Under the pieces are notes generated by a model that did not search any database, was not told where the DNA came from, and worked only from the letters and a program-made list of their open reading frames with translations. 64,000 nucleotides of DNA from Burkholderiales bacterium (GTDB lineage Bacteria; Pseudomonadota; Gammaproteobacteria; Burkholderiales; Burkholderiaceae_C): NCBI GenBank assembly GCA_017307855.1, contig JAFKGD010000012.1, positions 102,944 to 166,943 of the forward strand, written 5' to 3'. How positions within the stretch are numbered: the stretch's first letter is position 1; each line of letters begins with the position of its first letter. The position numbers and the translations under genes were made by a program. This document shows, piece after piece, positions 18,052 to 27,011 of this stretch.

Positions 18052-20280
18052 ATGACCCCGTCCTTCGACACCTTGCGCGCTTTCCCTCATGACGCCCTGA
18101 CTCGCGTGCGCAATCAGCCCCTGCGCGCGCGCAATGCCTTCGGACGTCACATGGAACGCGGTGCGGCCTTTCATGCGGCGGGTCTGGCCGACTACGCGCT
18201 GGCCGAATTCGAACACGCCCTGTCGCTGCAGCCCGGCGACGCGCAGGCGGCCAGTGCGCGGGCCACCGTACTGCTGGAGCAGCGGCGTCCGCAGGCGGCA
18301 CGTCAGACCTTGCTCGCCTGCACGCAAACACTGTCTGCCAACGCCGACGGGTGCTGCAATCTGGCGCTGGCGCATGCCATCGGCGGCGACGCCGAGGCTG
18401 CCCGGCAGATGTACGAACGGGCGCTGAATCTCGCTCCTGCGCACGCGGGCGCGCTGGAAGGGCTGGTTCGCGAGGCCGGCGCACGGCGCGACTGGGATGC
18501 GGCATTGATCCATGCCGAAGCTGCCGCGCGGGCGCATCCGTCGCGGCCGGCGACCTGGCTCCTGTGGATCGACACGCTGCTGCATGCGCGACGTCCCCAC
18601 GACGCGCTTGCCGTGATCGATGGACAGTCTGCACAAGCAGCAGGGGGCCAGCCGCAGGCCCTGGTGACCTCCGCTGCACATGGCGTGCGCCGCGCCTTGG
18701 CCCAGGCGTTGATCGGGCAATGGGACCAGGCCCGGGCGACGCTGGTCGGCCTGCCGGCAGGCCATGGGCCCGGGGCACTGGCGCTGCTGCAGGCCGGACT
18801 GTTGCCATCGCTTGGCATCGGCCACGGCGCAGCACGAGGTGTGGATGTGGTGTTGTGGTGCGCTCAATACGCCGCCGCTGGCGTGGCCGAGGGGCACTGG
18901 CATTGCGCCTCGACGCTGTCGCAGATGCTCCAGGCCGCCTCCCGTGCCGACGCCCCCGCGACATCGCCGGCCTTGTGGCAGATCGCACGGCCGCAGCTCG
19001 ACAGCCTGCCATTGCCCGACAGCACACTGGCTGCTTGCCTCGCACGGGCCGATGCAGCAGACCTGGCGGCCCGCCCCGCCAACGATTCACTCGCCCCCCC
19101 GCTGCCGCGCAGCGACGGCCGGCTGCGCATCGCGCTGCTGATACCGCCGCTCGATGCGATGCGCGTCCACTGGCTGGCTCACCAACTCGCATCCCATCAC
19201 CCGGGTCGATTCGACCTGCGCGCCTATGCTGCACTGAATCCTGATTCCGCAGATCCGGCCGAGGCAGCCGCGCTCGCGGCACTGTCCTCGCGGGTCGATC
19301 AGCTGCTCCCCATCGGACACCTGAGCGACGCCGAGCTGGTGGCACGCATCCGGCTGGACCAGCCGGACCTGCTCATCGACCTGTCCGCCAGCCATCCGGC
19401 CGGACGACCTGCGGTCTCAGCCCGTCGCCTGGCCTCGGTCCATGCCCGGTTGCATGCCGTTCCGGCGCATGCGGCCGACGCACCATACGACTATCTGATC
19501 ACCGATCTGTTCACGCATGCGGGCACACCTCCTGCGGCCGGCGGCGCGTGGGCACGGGTGCCGGGCTCGACATGGCTGGTCCCCGCTCCGGCAAGCACGG
19601 CCGGATGGCAGGACGAGCCTTCGGACGCCTCATCTGTCCGTCTGACGGCCTGGGTCGCGGCAACCTGCATCGACGAACAGAGCTTCGCCCTCTGGATGCG
19701 CCTGCTGCGACAACTCGATGGCGCCGTGCTCGAGCTCCTTGCATTGCCTCCCGATACTCAGGCACGCCTGCGGCGCGAAGCCGCACGGCACGATGTGGCG
19801 CCAGCACGGCTGTGGTTCGGCGATCCATCGGCCGCGCCCGAAGGTCGCCGCATCCACCTCGATCCTCTGCTGCGCAGCGACCCGATAGCGGTATCGAATG
19901 CGTTGGTCCGGGGTGAGGTCGTGCTGGCCTGTGCAGGCCAGCGCACGGCATCGCGGCCCGGCGCGGCCATCCTGCATGGCGCAGGCATGCCGCAGTGGGT
20001 CGCCTCCGACCCTGAAGCTCTGTTCACACTCGCTTCGCACCTGGCCACCGATGCCGTGGCGCTGCGTGGCATGCGGGCCGAACTGTCGCAAGCCCGCATC
20101 GAAGGCCTTGCCGATCCGGCGTCGCCCGGGTGGTGGAACAGCCGCGCCCGCGCCGCCGAACTCGGCTGGGCTTTCACGCACATGGTCGAACGCGCGCGAG
20201 CCGGTCTGCCGCCCGCGTCTTTCGAAGTGCCGTGCGGCGCGGTACCCCCGCCGCTCAGCCTGCGGCCAGCTGCTCCCTGA
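18052..20280 (+). CDS. TPR protein with divergent SPINDLY/OGT-like (GT41) region
   Basis: The 742-residue protein begins with TPR repeats (about residues 30-330: RGAAFHAAGLADYALAEFEH, ALSLQPGDAQAA, MYERALNLAPAHAGALEGL). From about residue 350 the sequence LRIALLIPPLDAMRVHWLAHQ and later IRLDQPDLLIDLSASH, ARLHAVPAHAADAPYDYLIT follow the outline of SPINDLY/OGT-type transferases (RIGYLSPDF..., DILVDL..., DY.I.D). The match is weak and the usual His/Lys catalytic context is not obvious, so it may be a degenerate or specialised GT41 relative. The frame extends upstream over the antisense glycosyltransferase, but the ATG at 18052 is the sensible start. The last 26 bases overlap prpE tail-to-tail. 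Confidence 0.6.
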   Translation: MTPSFDTLRAFPHDALTRVRNQPLRARNAFGRHMERGAAFHAAGLADYALAEFEHALSLQPGDAQAASARATVLLEQRRPQAARQTLLACTQTLSANADGCCNLALAHAIGGDAEAARQMYERALNLAPAHAGALEGLVREAGARRDWDAALIHAEAAARAHPSRPATWLLWIDTLLHARRPHDALAVIDGQSAQAAGGQPQALVTSAAHGVRRALAQALIGQWDQARATLVGLPAGHGPGALALLQAGLLPSLGIGHGAARGVDVVLWCAQYAAAGVAEGHWHCASTLSQMLQAASRADAPATSPALWQIARPQLDSLPLPDSTLAACLARADAADLAARPANDSLAPPLPRSDGRLRIALLIPPLDAMRVHWLAHQLASHHPGRFDLRAYAALNPDSADPAEAAALAALSSRVDQLLPIGHLSDAELVARIRLDQPDLLIDLSASHPAGRPAVSARRLASVHARLHAVPAHAADAPYDYLITDLFTHAGTPPAAGGAWARVPGSTWLVPAPASTAGWQDEPSDASSVRLTAWVAATCIDEQSFALWMRLLRQLDGAVLELLALPPDTQARLRREAARHDVAPARLWFGDPSAAPEGRRIHLDPLLRSDPIAVSNALVRGEVVLACAGQRTASRPGAAILHGAGMPQWVASDPEALFTLASHLATDAVALRGMRAELSQARIEGLADPASPGWWNSRARAAELGWAFTHMVERARAGLPPASFEVPCGAVPPPLSLRPAAP

Positions 20281-22153
20281 CCTGCTGCAGCGCCGTCGGA
20301 TCCTCGATCGTGGTCAGATCGCCCGGGTCGCGCCCCTCGCAAACGGCCTGGATGGCACGGCGCAGCAGCTTGCCGCTGCGCGTCTTGGGCAGCGCGTTCA
20401 CAAAGCGCACGCGCGCGGGCCGGGCGACGGCGCCAAGCTGGGTATCCACAGCCTTCATGATTTCGCCTTCCAGCCGCTGACGCGCCGCCTCGTCGGCCAC
20501 GCTGGCCGGGTTGCGCACCACGGCGAAGGCCATCGCCACCTGACCCTTGAGCGTGTCGGCCACGCCGACCACGGCCACCTCTGCCACGGCCGGATGGCTG
20601 GCGATGCTTTCCTCGATCTCCCGCGTGCCCAGCCGATGGCCGGCCACGTTGATGACGTCGTCCGTGCGGCCGAGGATGAAAAAGTAGCCGTCCTTGTCGC
20701 GGATGCCCCAGTCAAAGGTGTTGTAGACCTGCCGGCCGGGGATGCTGTCCCAGTAGGTGCGCACGAAGCGCTCGTCGTCGCGCCACACGGTCTGCATGAA
20801 ACCGGGTGGGGTGGGCCCTTCGATGACCACCACGCCCTTCTGGCCGGGTTCGGTCAGCTCTTCGCCCGTGCCTTCGTGAAGCAGCTTCACCTTGTAGCCG
20901 TACATCGGCACGCCCGGGCTGCCGAAGCGTGCGGGCGTGTCCTCGATGCCGCGTGCGAGCGTGAGGATGGGCCAGCCACTTTCGGTCTGCCAGTAGTTGT
21001 CGATGATGGGCACGCTTAAGGACTCGCTGATCCAGCGCGCGGTGGGTTCGTCCAGCGGCTCGCCGGCCAGGAACAGCGCGCGCAGGCTCGACAGGTCGTG
21101 CCGCTTCAGCAACGCCGCATCGTGCTTCTTGAGCACGCGCACCGCCGTCGGCGAGCTGAACATCACGCTCACCTTGTACTTCTCGACCAGCCTCCACCAC
21201 ACGGCGCCGTCGGGCCGTACCGGCAGGCCTTCATACACGATGGTGGCCATGCCGGCGATCAGCGGGCCGTAGACGATGTAGCTGTGGCCCACCACCCAGC
21301 CGATGTCGCTGGTGCAGAAGTACGTCTCGCCCGGTGCGCCGCGGAAGATGTGCTGCATGCTCGCGGCCAGCGCCACGGCATAGCCGCCGGTGTCCCGCTG
21401 CACGCCCTTGGGGCGGCCCGTGGTGCCGCTGGTGTAGATGGTGTAGCTGGGCTCGGTGGCGTCCAGCCATTCGCAGGGTACCTGCACGCCGGCATGGCGG
21501 TCGCGCAGGGCCGACCACGCATGGTCGCGGCCCGGCACGAGACTCATGGGCGCGAGGCCGCGCTCGACCAGCACCACGGCTTGGGGCTTGTGCGTGGCCA
21601 GGCGGATGGCTTCGTCGAGCAGCGGCTTGTAGGGCACGACCTTGCCCGCGCGCGACCCCGCGTCGGCGCTCACGATCACACGCGGCTCGGCATCGTCGAT
21701 GCGGCTGGCCAGCGACACCGACGCGAATCCGCCGAACACCACGCAATGGATGGCGCCGATGCGCGCGCAGGCCAGCATGGCGAACACGGCTTCGGCAATC
21801 ATGGGCATATAGATCAGCACGCGGTCGCCGCGCTGCACACCCAGCGCGAGCAGCATGGCGGCGGCACGCTGCACCTCGTCGTGCAGTTCGGCGAAGGTGT
21901 AGCTGCGCTCCTGCCCGGTTTCGGTGGAAACGGCGATCAGCGCGGCCTGCTGCGCGCGCGCGGGCAGGTGGCGATCGACCGCGTTGTGGCAGAGATTGGT
22001 GGTGCCGCCCGCGAACCAGCGCGCGAACGGGGGGCGACTCCAGTCGCACACCTGCGTGGGCGGCGTGCGCCAGTCGATCAGGCGGGCCTGTTCGGCCCAG
22101 AAGGCATCCGGCTGCTCGACCGAGCGGCGGTGAAAGTCATCGTAGGCGCCCAC
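20255..22153 (-). CDS. prpE: Propionate-CoA ligase (acetyl-CoA synthetase family)
   Basis: This enzyme activates propionate (and less well acetate) to acyl-CoA through an acyl-adenylate. The 632-residue ANL-family protein has the N-terminal ACAS domain (YDDFHRRSVEQPDAFWAEQ), the P-loop YTSGTTGRPKGV, the core motif NYWQTESGWP, and the C-terminal LPKTRSGKLLRR with the Lys that is acetylated to control such enzymes. YFCTSDIGWVVGHSYIVYGPL and the overall pattern favour PrpE over Acs. The methylcitrate-cycle genes are not adjacent. Confidence 0.88.
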   Translation of the reverse strand: MGAYDDFHRRSVEQPDAFWAEQARLIDWRTPPTQVCDWSRPPFARWFAGGTTNLCHNAVDRHLPARAQQAALIAVSTETGQERSYTFAELHDEVQRAAAMLLALGVQRGDRVLIYMPMIAEAVFAMLACARIGAIHCVVFGGFASVSLASRIDDAEPRVIVSADAGSRAGKVVPYKPLLDEAIRLATHKPQAVVLVERGLAPMSLVPGRDHAWSALRDRHAGVQVPCEWLDATEPSYTIYTSGTTGRPKGVQRDTGGYAVALAASMQHIFRGAPGETYFCTSDIGWVVGHSYIVYGPLIAGMATIVYEGLPVRPDGAVWWRLVEKYKVSVMFSSPTAVRVLKKHDAALLKRHDLSSLRALFLAGEPLDEPTARWISESLSVPIIDNYWQTESGWPILTLARGIEDTPARFGSPGVPMYGYKVKLLHEGTGEELTEPGQKGVVVIEGPTPPGFMQTVWRDDERFVRTYWDSIPGRQVYNTFDWGIRDKDGYFFILGRTDDVINVAGHRLGTREIEESIASHPAVAEVAVVGVADTLKGQVAMAFAVVRNPASVADEAARQRLEGEIMKAVDTQLGAVARPARVRFVNALPKTRSGKLLRRAIQAVCEGRDPGDLTTIEDPTALQQVREQLAAG

Positions 22154-22337
22154 GGCGTTGTCTCCCTGTTGGAATTTCGGCTGGCCGCGGCAGGATGCGG
22201 GCCAACTGAATTCTTAATTATGGGAATCGCGCTTGCGGCAAGCTGACACCGGCGCAGACCGGGAGTGCGGATTCGCAGGAAGATGAAGTTCGCCAGCGGC
22301 CGAGGCCCTGGCCCGCACGATGAATTGTGCGAGGCCC

Positions 22338-22363
22338 GAAAAGAACGGCGCGCTCAGCGCGCC
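22338..22363 (-). terminator. Terminator after isochorismatase-family gene
   Basis: On the minus strand, a GGCGCGC/GCGCGCC stem with a three-base loop is followed by GTTCTTTTC, 8 bases after the stop codon. Confidence 0.65.
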
Positions 22364-22370
22364 GGGGCAC

Positions 22371-22979
22371 TCACTTGATGAGCGCCTGCACTTCCTTGAA
22401 GTGCGGATGCTCCGCCGTGCGCAACCACTCGAACACCACCATCTCGGTGGTGACCAGCTCGGCCCCCGCGCCAGCCAGACGGTCGAAGGCAGCATCGCGG
22501 TTGCGTTCGGTGCGCGAGCCGCAGGCATCGGTCACCACCCACACGTCGAACTCATCCTCGAGCAGGTCGAGCGCCGTCTGCAGCAGGCACACATGCGTCT
22601 CGCAACCCGAGATCACGATCTGGGTGCGGCCCGGCGCCTGTTGGGGCACAGCCTTCTGCAGGTGCTTGGGCAGGCTGCGCGCATTGCCCTGAGGCGGGCG
22701 CGCAGCGGGGGGCTGCAGCCATTCGCCCAGGCCCTCTTCCACCGCGCTGAACTGCATCTTGGCCAGCGTGCGCGAGAACAGCGCGCGCAGCTCGGGGGCG
22801 GTCTCGCCCAGCCTGGAGGGGTTCTGCTCGGTGCCCCACACGGGCACGCGCAGCAGGCCGGCAGCGCGTGCCAGCCGCACGGCATTGGCCTGCACCTGGG
22901 CACCGTCGGCGATGGCGGGCATGAGCCGGGGCTGGTAGTCCACCAGGACCAGTTGGGATTGTTCTGCGTCGAGCAGCAT
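22371..22979 (-). CDS. Isochorismatase-family (cysteine) hydrolase
   Basis: This is a 202-residue single-domain hydrolase of the isochorismatase/nicotinamidase superfamily. The expected Asp-Lys-Cys triad can be placed at Asp14 (LVLVDYQ), Lys74 (AKMQFSA) and Cys131 (GCETHVCLLQTALDLL), with the cis-peptide region ISGCETHV before the Cys. The pattern resembles YcaC-type proteins rather than a dedicated nicotinamidase. The substrate is unknown. It has its own downstream terminator and precedes prpE by about 220 bases. Confidence 0.8.
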   Translation of the reverse strand: MLLDAEQSQLVLVDYQPRLMPAIADGAQVQANAVRLARAAGLLRVPVWGTEQNPSRLGETAPELRALFSRTLAKMQFSAVEEGLGEWLQPPAARPPQGNARSLPKHLQKAVPQQAPGRTQIVISGCETHVCLLQTALDLLEDEFDVWVVTDACGSRTERNRDAAFDRLAGAGAELVTTEMVVFEWLRTAEHPHFKEVQALIK

Positions 22980-23060
22980 GATCTTTTTCTTTCGTCGTTC
23001 GGCCCGGCGGCGACCGCGCCGCCGCAGCCCCCGATTAGACCGCAGCCACCACGCCGCGCA

Positions 23061-24191
23061 TCACGAGCCGGGCTGCAGCCGCAGCAGCCGTCCGCCCGAG
23101 CCGTCGGTCAGCACGTAGATGTAGCCATCCGGGCCCTGTCGTACGTCGCGGATGCGCTGGTTCACGTCCTGCAGCAGGCGCTGCTCGCCCGTGACCTTGC
23201 GGCCATCGAGCGTGAGCGCAGCCAGGTAGCGGAACTTGAGCGAGCCCACCAGCAGCCGGCCCTTGAGCGCCTCGCCATAGCGGTCGCTGGTGACGAAAGC
23301 CATGCCCGAAGGCGCGATGGAAGGCGTCCACTGGTGCAGCGGCTGCTCCAGACCGTCGCGTTGCGTGCTGCCATCGGTCACGTTGCCGCCGCCGTAGCGC
23401 TCGCCGTAGGTGATGAGCGGCCAGCCGTAGTTGCGGCCGGCCTGCGGCACGTTAATTTCGTCGCCGCCTTGCGGGCCGTGCTCGTGCATCCAGTAGGTGC
23501 CGTCGGGCGCCAAGGCCGCCCCCTGCGAATTGCGATGGCCCCAGCTCCAGATCTCGGGCCGCGCGTCGCTACGGCCGACGAAGGGGTTGTCCTTGGGCAC
23601 GGTGCCGTCCTTGTTGAGGCGCACCACCTTTCCCAGATGAGAGTCGAGCCGCTGCGCATGCTGCATCTGCGTGCTGCGCTCGCCCAGCGACAGGAACAGC
23701 GTGCCGTCGCGCGCCTCGACGATGCGGCAGCCGAAGTGCAGCCGGCTGTTGAAGCGGGGGCGCTGGCTGAACAGCACTTTCACCGCTTCGAGCCGCGAGC
23801 CATCCGCCGAGAGCTTGGCGCTCGCCATGGCCGTGCTGTTGAGGCTGGCATCCTTTTCGTCGGGCTCGCTGTAGCAGAAGTAGAGCTGACGATTGCGGTC
23901 GAAGCCGGCGTCGAGCACCACGTCGAGCAGGCCGCCCTGACCGCCGACGGCGATCTTCGGCAACCCAGACACCGGCTCGCCTTTGCGTCCGTCGGCCTCG
24001 ATCACGCGCAGTTGTCCTGTGCGTTCCGTCACCAGGAAACGACCCTGCGGCAGGAAGGCTACGGCCCACGGACTGTCCAGCCCCGTGGCCACCGCCTCGG
24101 CGCGCAGGGAGGTCTGAGACTGGGCAGCCAGTGCGGCCGTCAATAGCGCCAGACCTACCCAATAACGAGAGTGGACAAAGGATTTCTGCAT
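23061..24191 (-). CDS. PQQ-dependent aldose sugar dehydrogenase, periplasmic
   Basis: This is a soluble glucose/sorbosone-type dehydrogenase (YliI/Asd family) of 376 residues. An N-terminal signal peptide (MQKSFVHSRYWVGLALLTA) is followed by a six-bladed propeller with family motifs LDSPWAVAFLPQGR, VGGQGGLLDVVLD, LGERSTQMQHAQ, WGHRNSQGAALAPDG and EHGPQGGDEIN; the residues that bind PQQ and Ca2+ lie in these. It oxidises aldoses at C1 in the periplasm. The start at 24191 is the Met directly before the signal peptide. It is divergent from the NlpC/P60 gene. No PQQ synthesis genes are nearby. Confidence 0.85.
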   Translation of the reverse strand: MQKSFVHSRYWVGLALLTAALAAQSQTSLRAEAVATGLDSPWAVAFLPQGRFLVTERTGQLRVIEADGRKGEPVSGLPKIAVGGQGGLLDVVLDAGFDRNRQLYFCYSEPDEKDASLNSTAMASAKLSADGSRLEAVKVLFSQRPRFNSRLHFGCRIVEARDGTLFLSLGERSTQMQHAQRLDSHLGKVVRLNKDGTVPKDNPFVGRSDARPEIWSWGHRNSQGAALAPDGTYWMHEHGPQGGDEINVPQAGRNYGWPLITYGERYGGGNVTDGSTQRDGLEQPLHQWTPSIAPSGMAFVTSDRYGEALKGRLLVGSLKFRYLAALTLDGRKVTGEQRLLQDVNQRIRDVRQGPDGYIYVLTDGSGGRLLRLQPGS

Positions 24192-24283
24192 AAATTCTTT
24201 ACAAAACAATGGCTTGCAATGCTATTGAAGAAACAACTTGAAATTGACACCACCTTGTTAGCGACTGTATCCTCTGCGCCGAC

Positions 24284-24922
24284 ATGCAAATCCGCCGCAC
24301 CGCGCTCACCCTGTCACTGGCTTTGGGCCTTGCTGCAGGTGCATGCGCCGCGCCGGCTGGCGCCCAACATGCGAGCACGGACGACATGGACAAGTTCCTG
24401 GTCGAGCGCGGTTTGATGGGCCAGCTCCAGCAAATGGGGCAGACAGTGCAGCAGCGCACGGCCGAGCTGGTGGTCAATGCCATGGGTTTTCTGGGCGTGC
24501 CGTACAAGCGTGGCGGCAATTCCGCCGACGCAGGCGGCTTCGACTGCAGCGGCTTCGTGCGCGCCATGTACGAACAGACCCTGGGCCTGATGCTGCCCCG
24601 CCGCGCCGAGCAGCAAGCCGCCGCCACGCAGACCATCGACAAGACCGAACTGCAGCCGGGCGATCTGGTGTTCTTCAACACACTGCGCCGCGCCTTCAGC
24701 CACGTCGGCATCTACGTGGGCGACGGCAAGTTCATCCATTCCCCCCGTCCGGGCGCCCAGGTGCGGGTGGAGAGCATGCAGACCAGCTACTGGGCCCGCC
24801 GCTTCGATGGCGCCCGGCGCGTGGCGGGCGAGGCGCCGGCCACCGTGGCGGCCGTGGGCGCCGCGCAGGCTGTGCCCGTCGCCCTGCCGGCCCGCATGCC
24901 GATCGAGCAGCCCCAGCCGTGA
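24284..24922 (+). CDS. NlpC/P60 family peptidoglycan endopeptidase
   Basis: This secreted cysteine peptidase cleaves peptide stems of cell-wall peptidoglycan. Of 212 residues, a signal peptide covers about 1-22. The catalytic domain spans about 62-180, with Cys88 in FDCSGFVRAMY, His140 in FSHVGIYVGDGKFIH and a third polar residue at His152 (HSPRPG). The C-terminal 30 residues are Ala/Pro-rich. The gene's TGA overlaps the GTG start of the LysR regulator (GTGA), an unusual coupling of a wall hydrolase with a regulator. Confidence 0.88.
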   Translation: MQIRRTALTLSLALGLAAGACAAPAGAQHASTDDMDKFLVERGLMGQLQQMGQTVQQRTAELVVNAMGFLGVPYKRGGNSADAGGFDCSGFVRAMYEQTLGLMLPRRAEQQAAATQTIDKTELQPGDLVFFNTLRRAFSHVGIYVGDGKFIHSPRPGAQVRVESMQTSYWARRFDGARRVAGEAPATVAAVGAAQAVPVALPARMPIEQPQP

Positions 24923-25923
24923 CCCGGCCGGCGCCGCCCGCGCCACTTGCGGCCGCGGCCCTGACCGCCCATTCCGTGCTCACCCCGCGCACGGGCCTTC
25001 AACTTCCCACCCTCAAGCTGCGCCACATGCGCATCGTGCTGGCCGTGCACGAGGCCGACAACCTCACGCAGGCCGCCGCCCGCCTGCACGTGAGCGCTGC
25101 CGCCGTGTCCAAGGCGCTGGCCGAGGTCGAGGAGGTGTTCGGCGAGCCATTGTTCGAGCGCGGCCGCGGCTGGGTTCGCCTGACGCCGCTGGGCGAAGCC
25201 GTGCTCTCCTGCGCGCGCGCCGTCACAGCCGAAATGCAGGGTCTGGCCGACGTGGTGGACGGCCTGCGCAGCGGCTACCAGGGAGAGTTGAGCCTCGGCT
25301 TGCGGGCCATCTCGACACATCCGTTCGTGGCCGAGACGATCACCGAGTTCTCTCGTCTCTATCCCCAGGTACGCATCAGCCTGGTCGAGGGATCGTCGAG
25401 CCACCTGCGCGAACTGCTCGACGACGGCAAGATCCAGCTGCTGTTCGCACGCCTGTCGACCGACATCGTCCAGTCGCGCCTGGCCAAGGCCATGGTGCTC
25501 AGCGACGATGTGGTGGTAGCTGCCAGCGCCGGCCATCCGCTGGCCTCGGCCACCTCGGTCAGGTGGAAGGATCTGGTGCAACAGCGATGGTGCCTGCCTG
25601 TCGCCGGCACGCTGATGCGCGACCACCTGCAACAGGTGCTGGCGGCACGCCACCTGCCGCTGCCCGCGCACTACGTAGAGACGAGCGACATGGCGATGGT
25701 GTCGGCGTTGTTCGCGCTCGGGCCCTGGGTGACGCTGGTACCGCGCCGCGTGGCGCTGCGCCATCTGGCCGCCCCCACCGGCACGGTGCTGCCGGTGGCT
25801 GTTCCCGATGCCCGCGATTCGGTGGGCATGATCTGGAACGAGGCCCTCCCGATGCGCCCCACGGCGCGGCTGTTCCGCGACCTCGCGCTGCGCCGGCTGA
25901 CCGGGGGCATTACTCGAACGTGA
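24919..25923 (+). CDS. LysR-type transcriptional regulator
   Basis: The 334-residue LTTR has a winged-helix domain (LKLRHMRIVLAVHEADNLTQ, AAARLHVSAAAVSKALAEVE, about residues 34-80) and a periplasmic-binding-like effector domain. The chosen GTG overlaps the preceding stop; a GTG about 20 codons later would also give a normal length. It runs tail-to-tail with the Bug receptor gene (14-base overlap). Since LTTRs often control the neighbouring solute receptor, it may regulate the lyase-Bug genes, but it is not divergent from them. Confidence 0.85.
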   Translation: MTRPAPPAPLAAAALTAHSVLTPRTGLQLPTLKLRHMRIVLAVHEADNLTQAAARLHVSAAAVSKALAEVEEVFGEPLFERGRGWVRLTPLGEAVLSCARAVTAEMQGLADVVDGLRSGYQGELSLGLRAISTHPFVAETITEFSRLYPQVRISLVEGSSSHLRELLDDGKIQLLFARLSTDIVQSRLAKAMVLSDDVVVAASAGHPLASATSVRWKDLVQQRWCLPVAGTLMRDHLQQVLAARHLPLPAHYVETSDMAMVSALFALGPWVTLVPRRVALRHLAAPTGTVLPVAVPDARDSVGMIWNEALPMRPTARLFRDLALRRLTGGITRT

Positions 25924-26914
25924 TGTTCTTGTCGCGGATGAGCTTGCCCCACTTGGCCAGATCGGCCCGCACGCGCGTGGCCACCACGTCGGCCGGCCCC
26001 GCCAGCGGCTCGTAACCCTGGCGCCGCAGCGCCTGCTGGACGGCCGGATCAAGCAGCGCCGACTGCAGCGCGCGGTGCACGCGCGCTGCCACGTCGGCGG
26101 GCAGGCGCGCCGGCCCCACCATCGCGAACCACACCGTGGCGTCGTAGCCCGCCACCCCCTGCTCGGCCACCGTCGGCACATCGGGCAAGGCCGACGAACG
26201 CGTGGCCGAGGTCACGGCCAGGGCGCGCATCTTGCCCGACTGGATGAAGGGCAACGCTGTGCCCGTGGACGCGAACAGCATCGGAATCTGCCCACCCACC
26301 AGATCCACCGCCGCCGGGCTGCCGCCCTTGTACGGCACGTGGACCAACTGCACGCCGGTCATGGCCTGCAGCAACTCGCCCGACAAGTGGGCCGAGCCAC
26401 CAATGCCCGACGAGCCGTAGCTGATGCTGCCGGGCCTGGCGCGCGCCAGTTGCAGCAGTTCTCGCAGGTTGTTGGCCGGCACCGAGGGGTGGACCACCAC
26501 CACCGAGCAGCCTTCGCAGATCATGCCCAGCGGGGTGAACGCCTGATTGGGGTCGTAGTTCAGCTGCTTGCCGTTGGGCAGGATGGTCATCGGCCCGCTG
26601 TCGGTGATGTGCAGCGTGTAACCATCGGGTGCCGCCTTCGCCGTGAGGCCGGCAGCCACCGTGGCGCCCGCGCCGGGTTTGTACTCGAAGACCAGCGGCT
26701 GGCCCAGCGAAGCCTGCAGTTTGGGTTCGAGCGGGCGCGCGACGCCATCGGTGGCGCCGCCGGTGGCATAGCCCATGATCAGGCGGATCGGCCGATCGGG
26801 CCAGCCCGTGCCGCCGGAAGCGCTTTGCGACAGCGCGATCTCGGGGGCCAGCGCGCCCAGTGGGCCGAGCAGTGAAGCGCCGATCAGTTGCCGGCGGACG
26901 GAATCGATGGACAT
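25910..26914 (-). CDS. Bug/TctC-family tripartite tricarboxylate transporter receptor
   Basis: This is a periplasmic solute-binding protein of 334 residues with a Tat-like or Sec signal (MSIDSVRRQLIGASLLGPLG). It shows the Bug family pattern WPDRPIRLIMGYATGG, GQPLVFEYKPGAGATVAA, KAAPDGYTL, VPYKGGSPAAVDLVGGQI and MRALAVTSATRSSALPDVPT. Such proteins bind carboxylated compounds. A strong AAGGAGA ribosome site precedes the ATG. It follows an argininosuccinate-lyase-like gene on the same strand by 97 bases. No TctA/TctB membrane genes are adjacent, as is typical for orphan Bug proteins of Burkholderiales. Confidence 0.9.
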   Translation of the reverse strand: MSIDSVRRQLIGASLLGPLGALAPEIALSQSASGGTGWPDRPIRLIMGYATGGATDGVARPLEPKLQASLGQPLVFEYKPGAGATVAAGLTAKAAPDGYTLHITDSGPMTILPNGKQLNYDPNQAFTPLGMICEGCSVVVVHPSVPANNLRELLQLARARPGSISYGSSGIGGSAHLSGELLQAMTGVQLVHVPYKGGSPAAVDLVGGQIPMLFASTGTALPFIQSGKMRALAVTSATRSSALPDVPTVAEQGVAGYDATVWFAMVGPARLPADVAARVHRALQSALLDPAVQQALRRQGYEPLAGPADVVATRVRADLAKWGKLIRDKNITFE

Positions 26915-27011
26915 GCGAAGTCTCCTTGTAGTGAGTGTCTTGAGGCAGCACCTGGGCTGCCAGTGTGGTGCGATGACGGTCGGCGATGACGGGTTGGCTC
27001 GCGCCCCGCGC

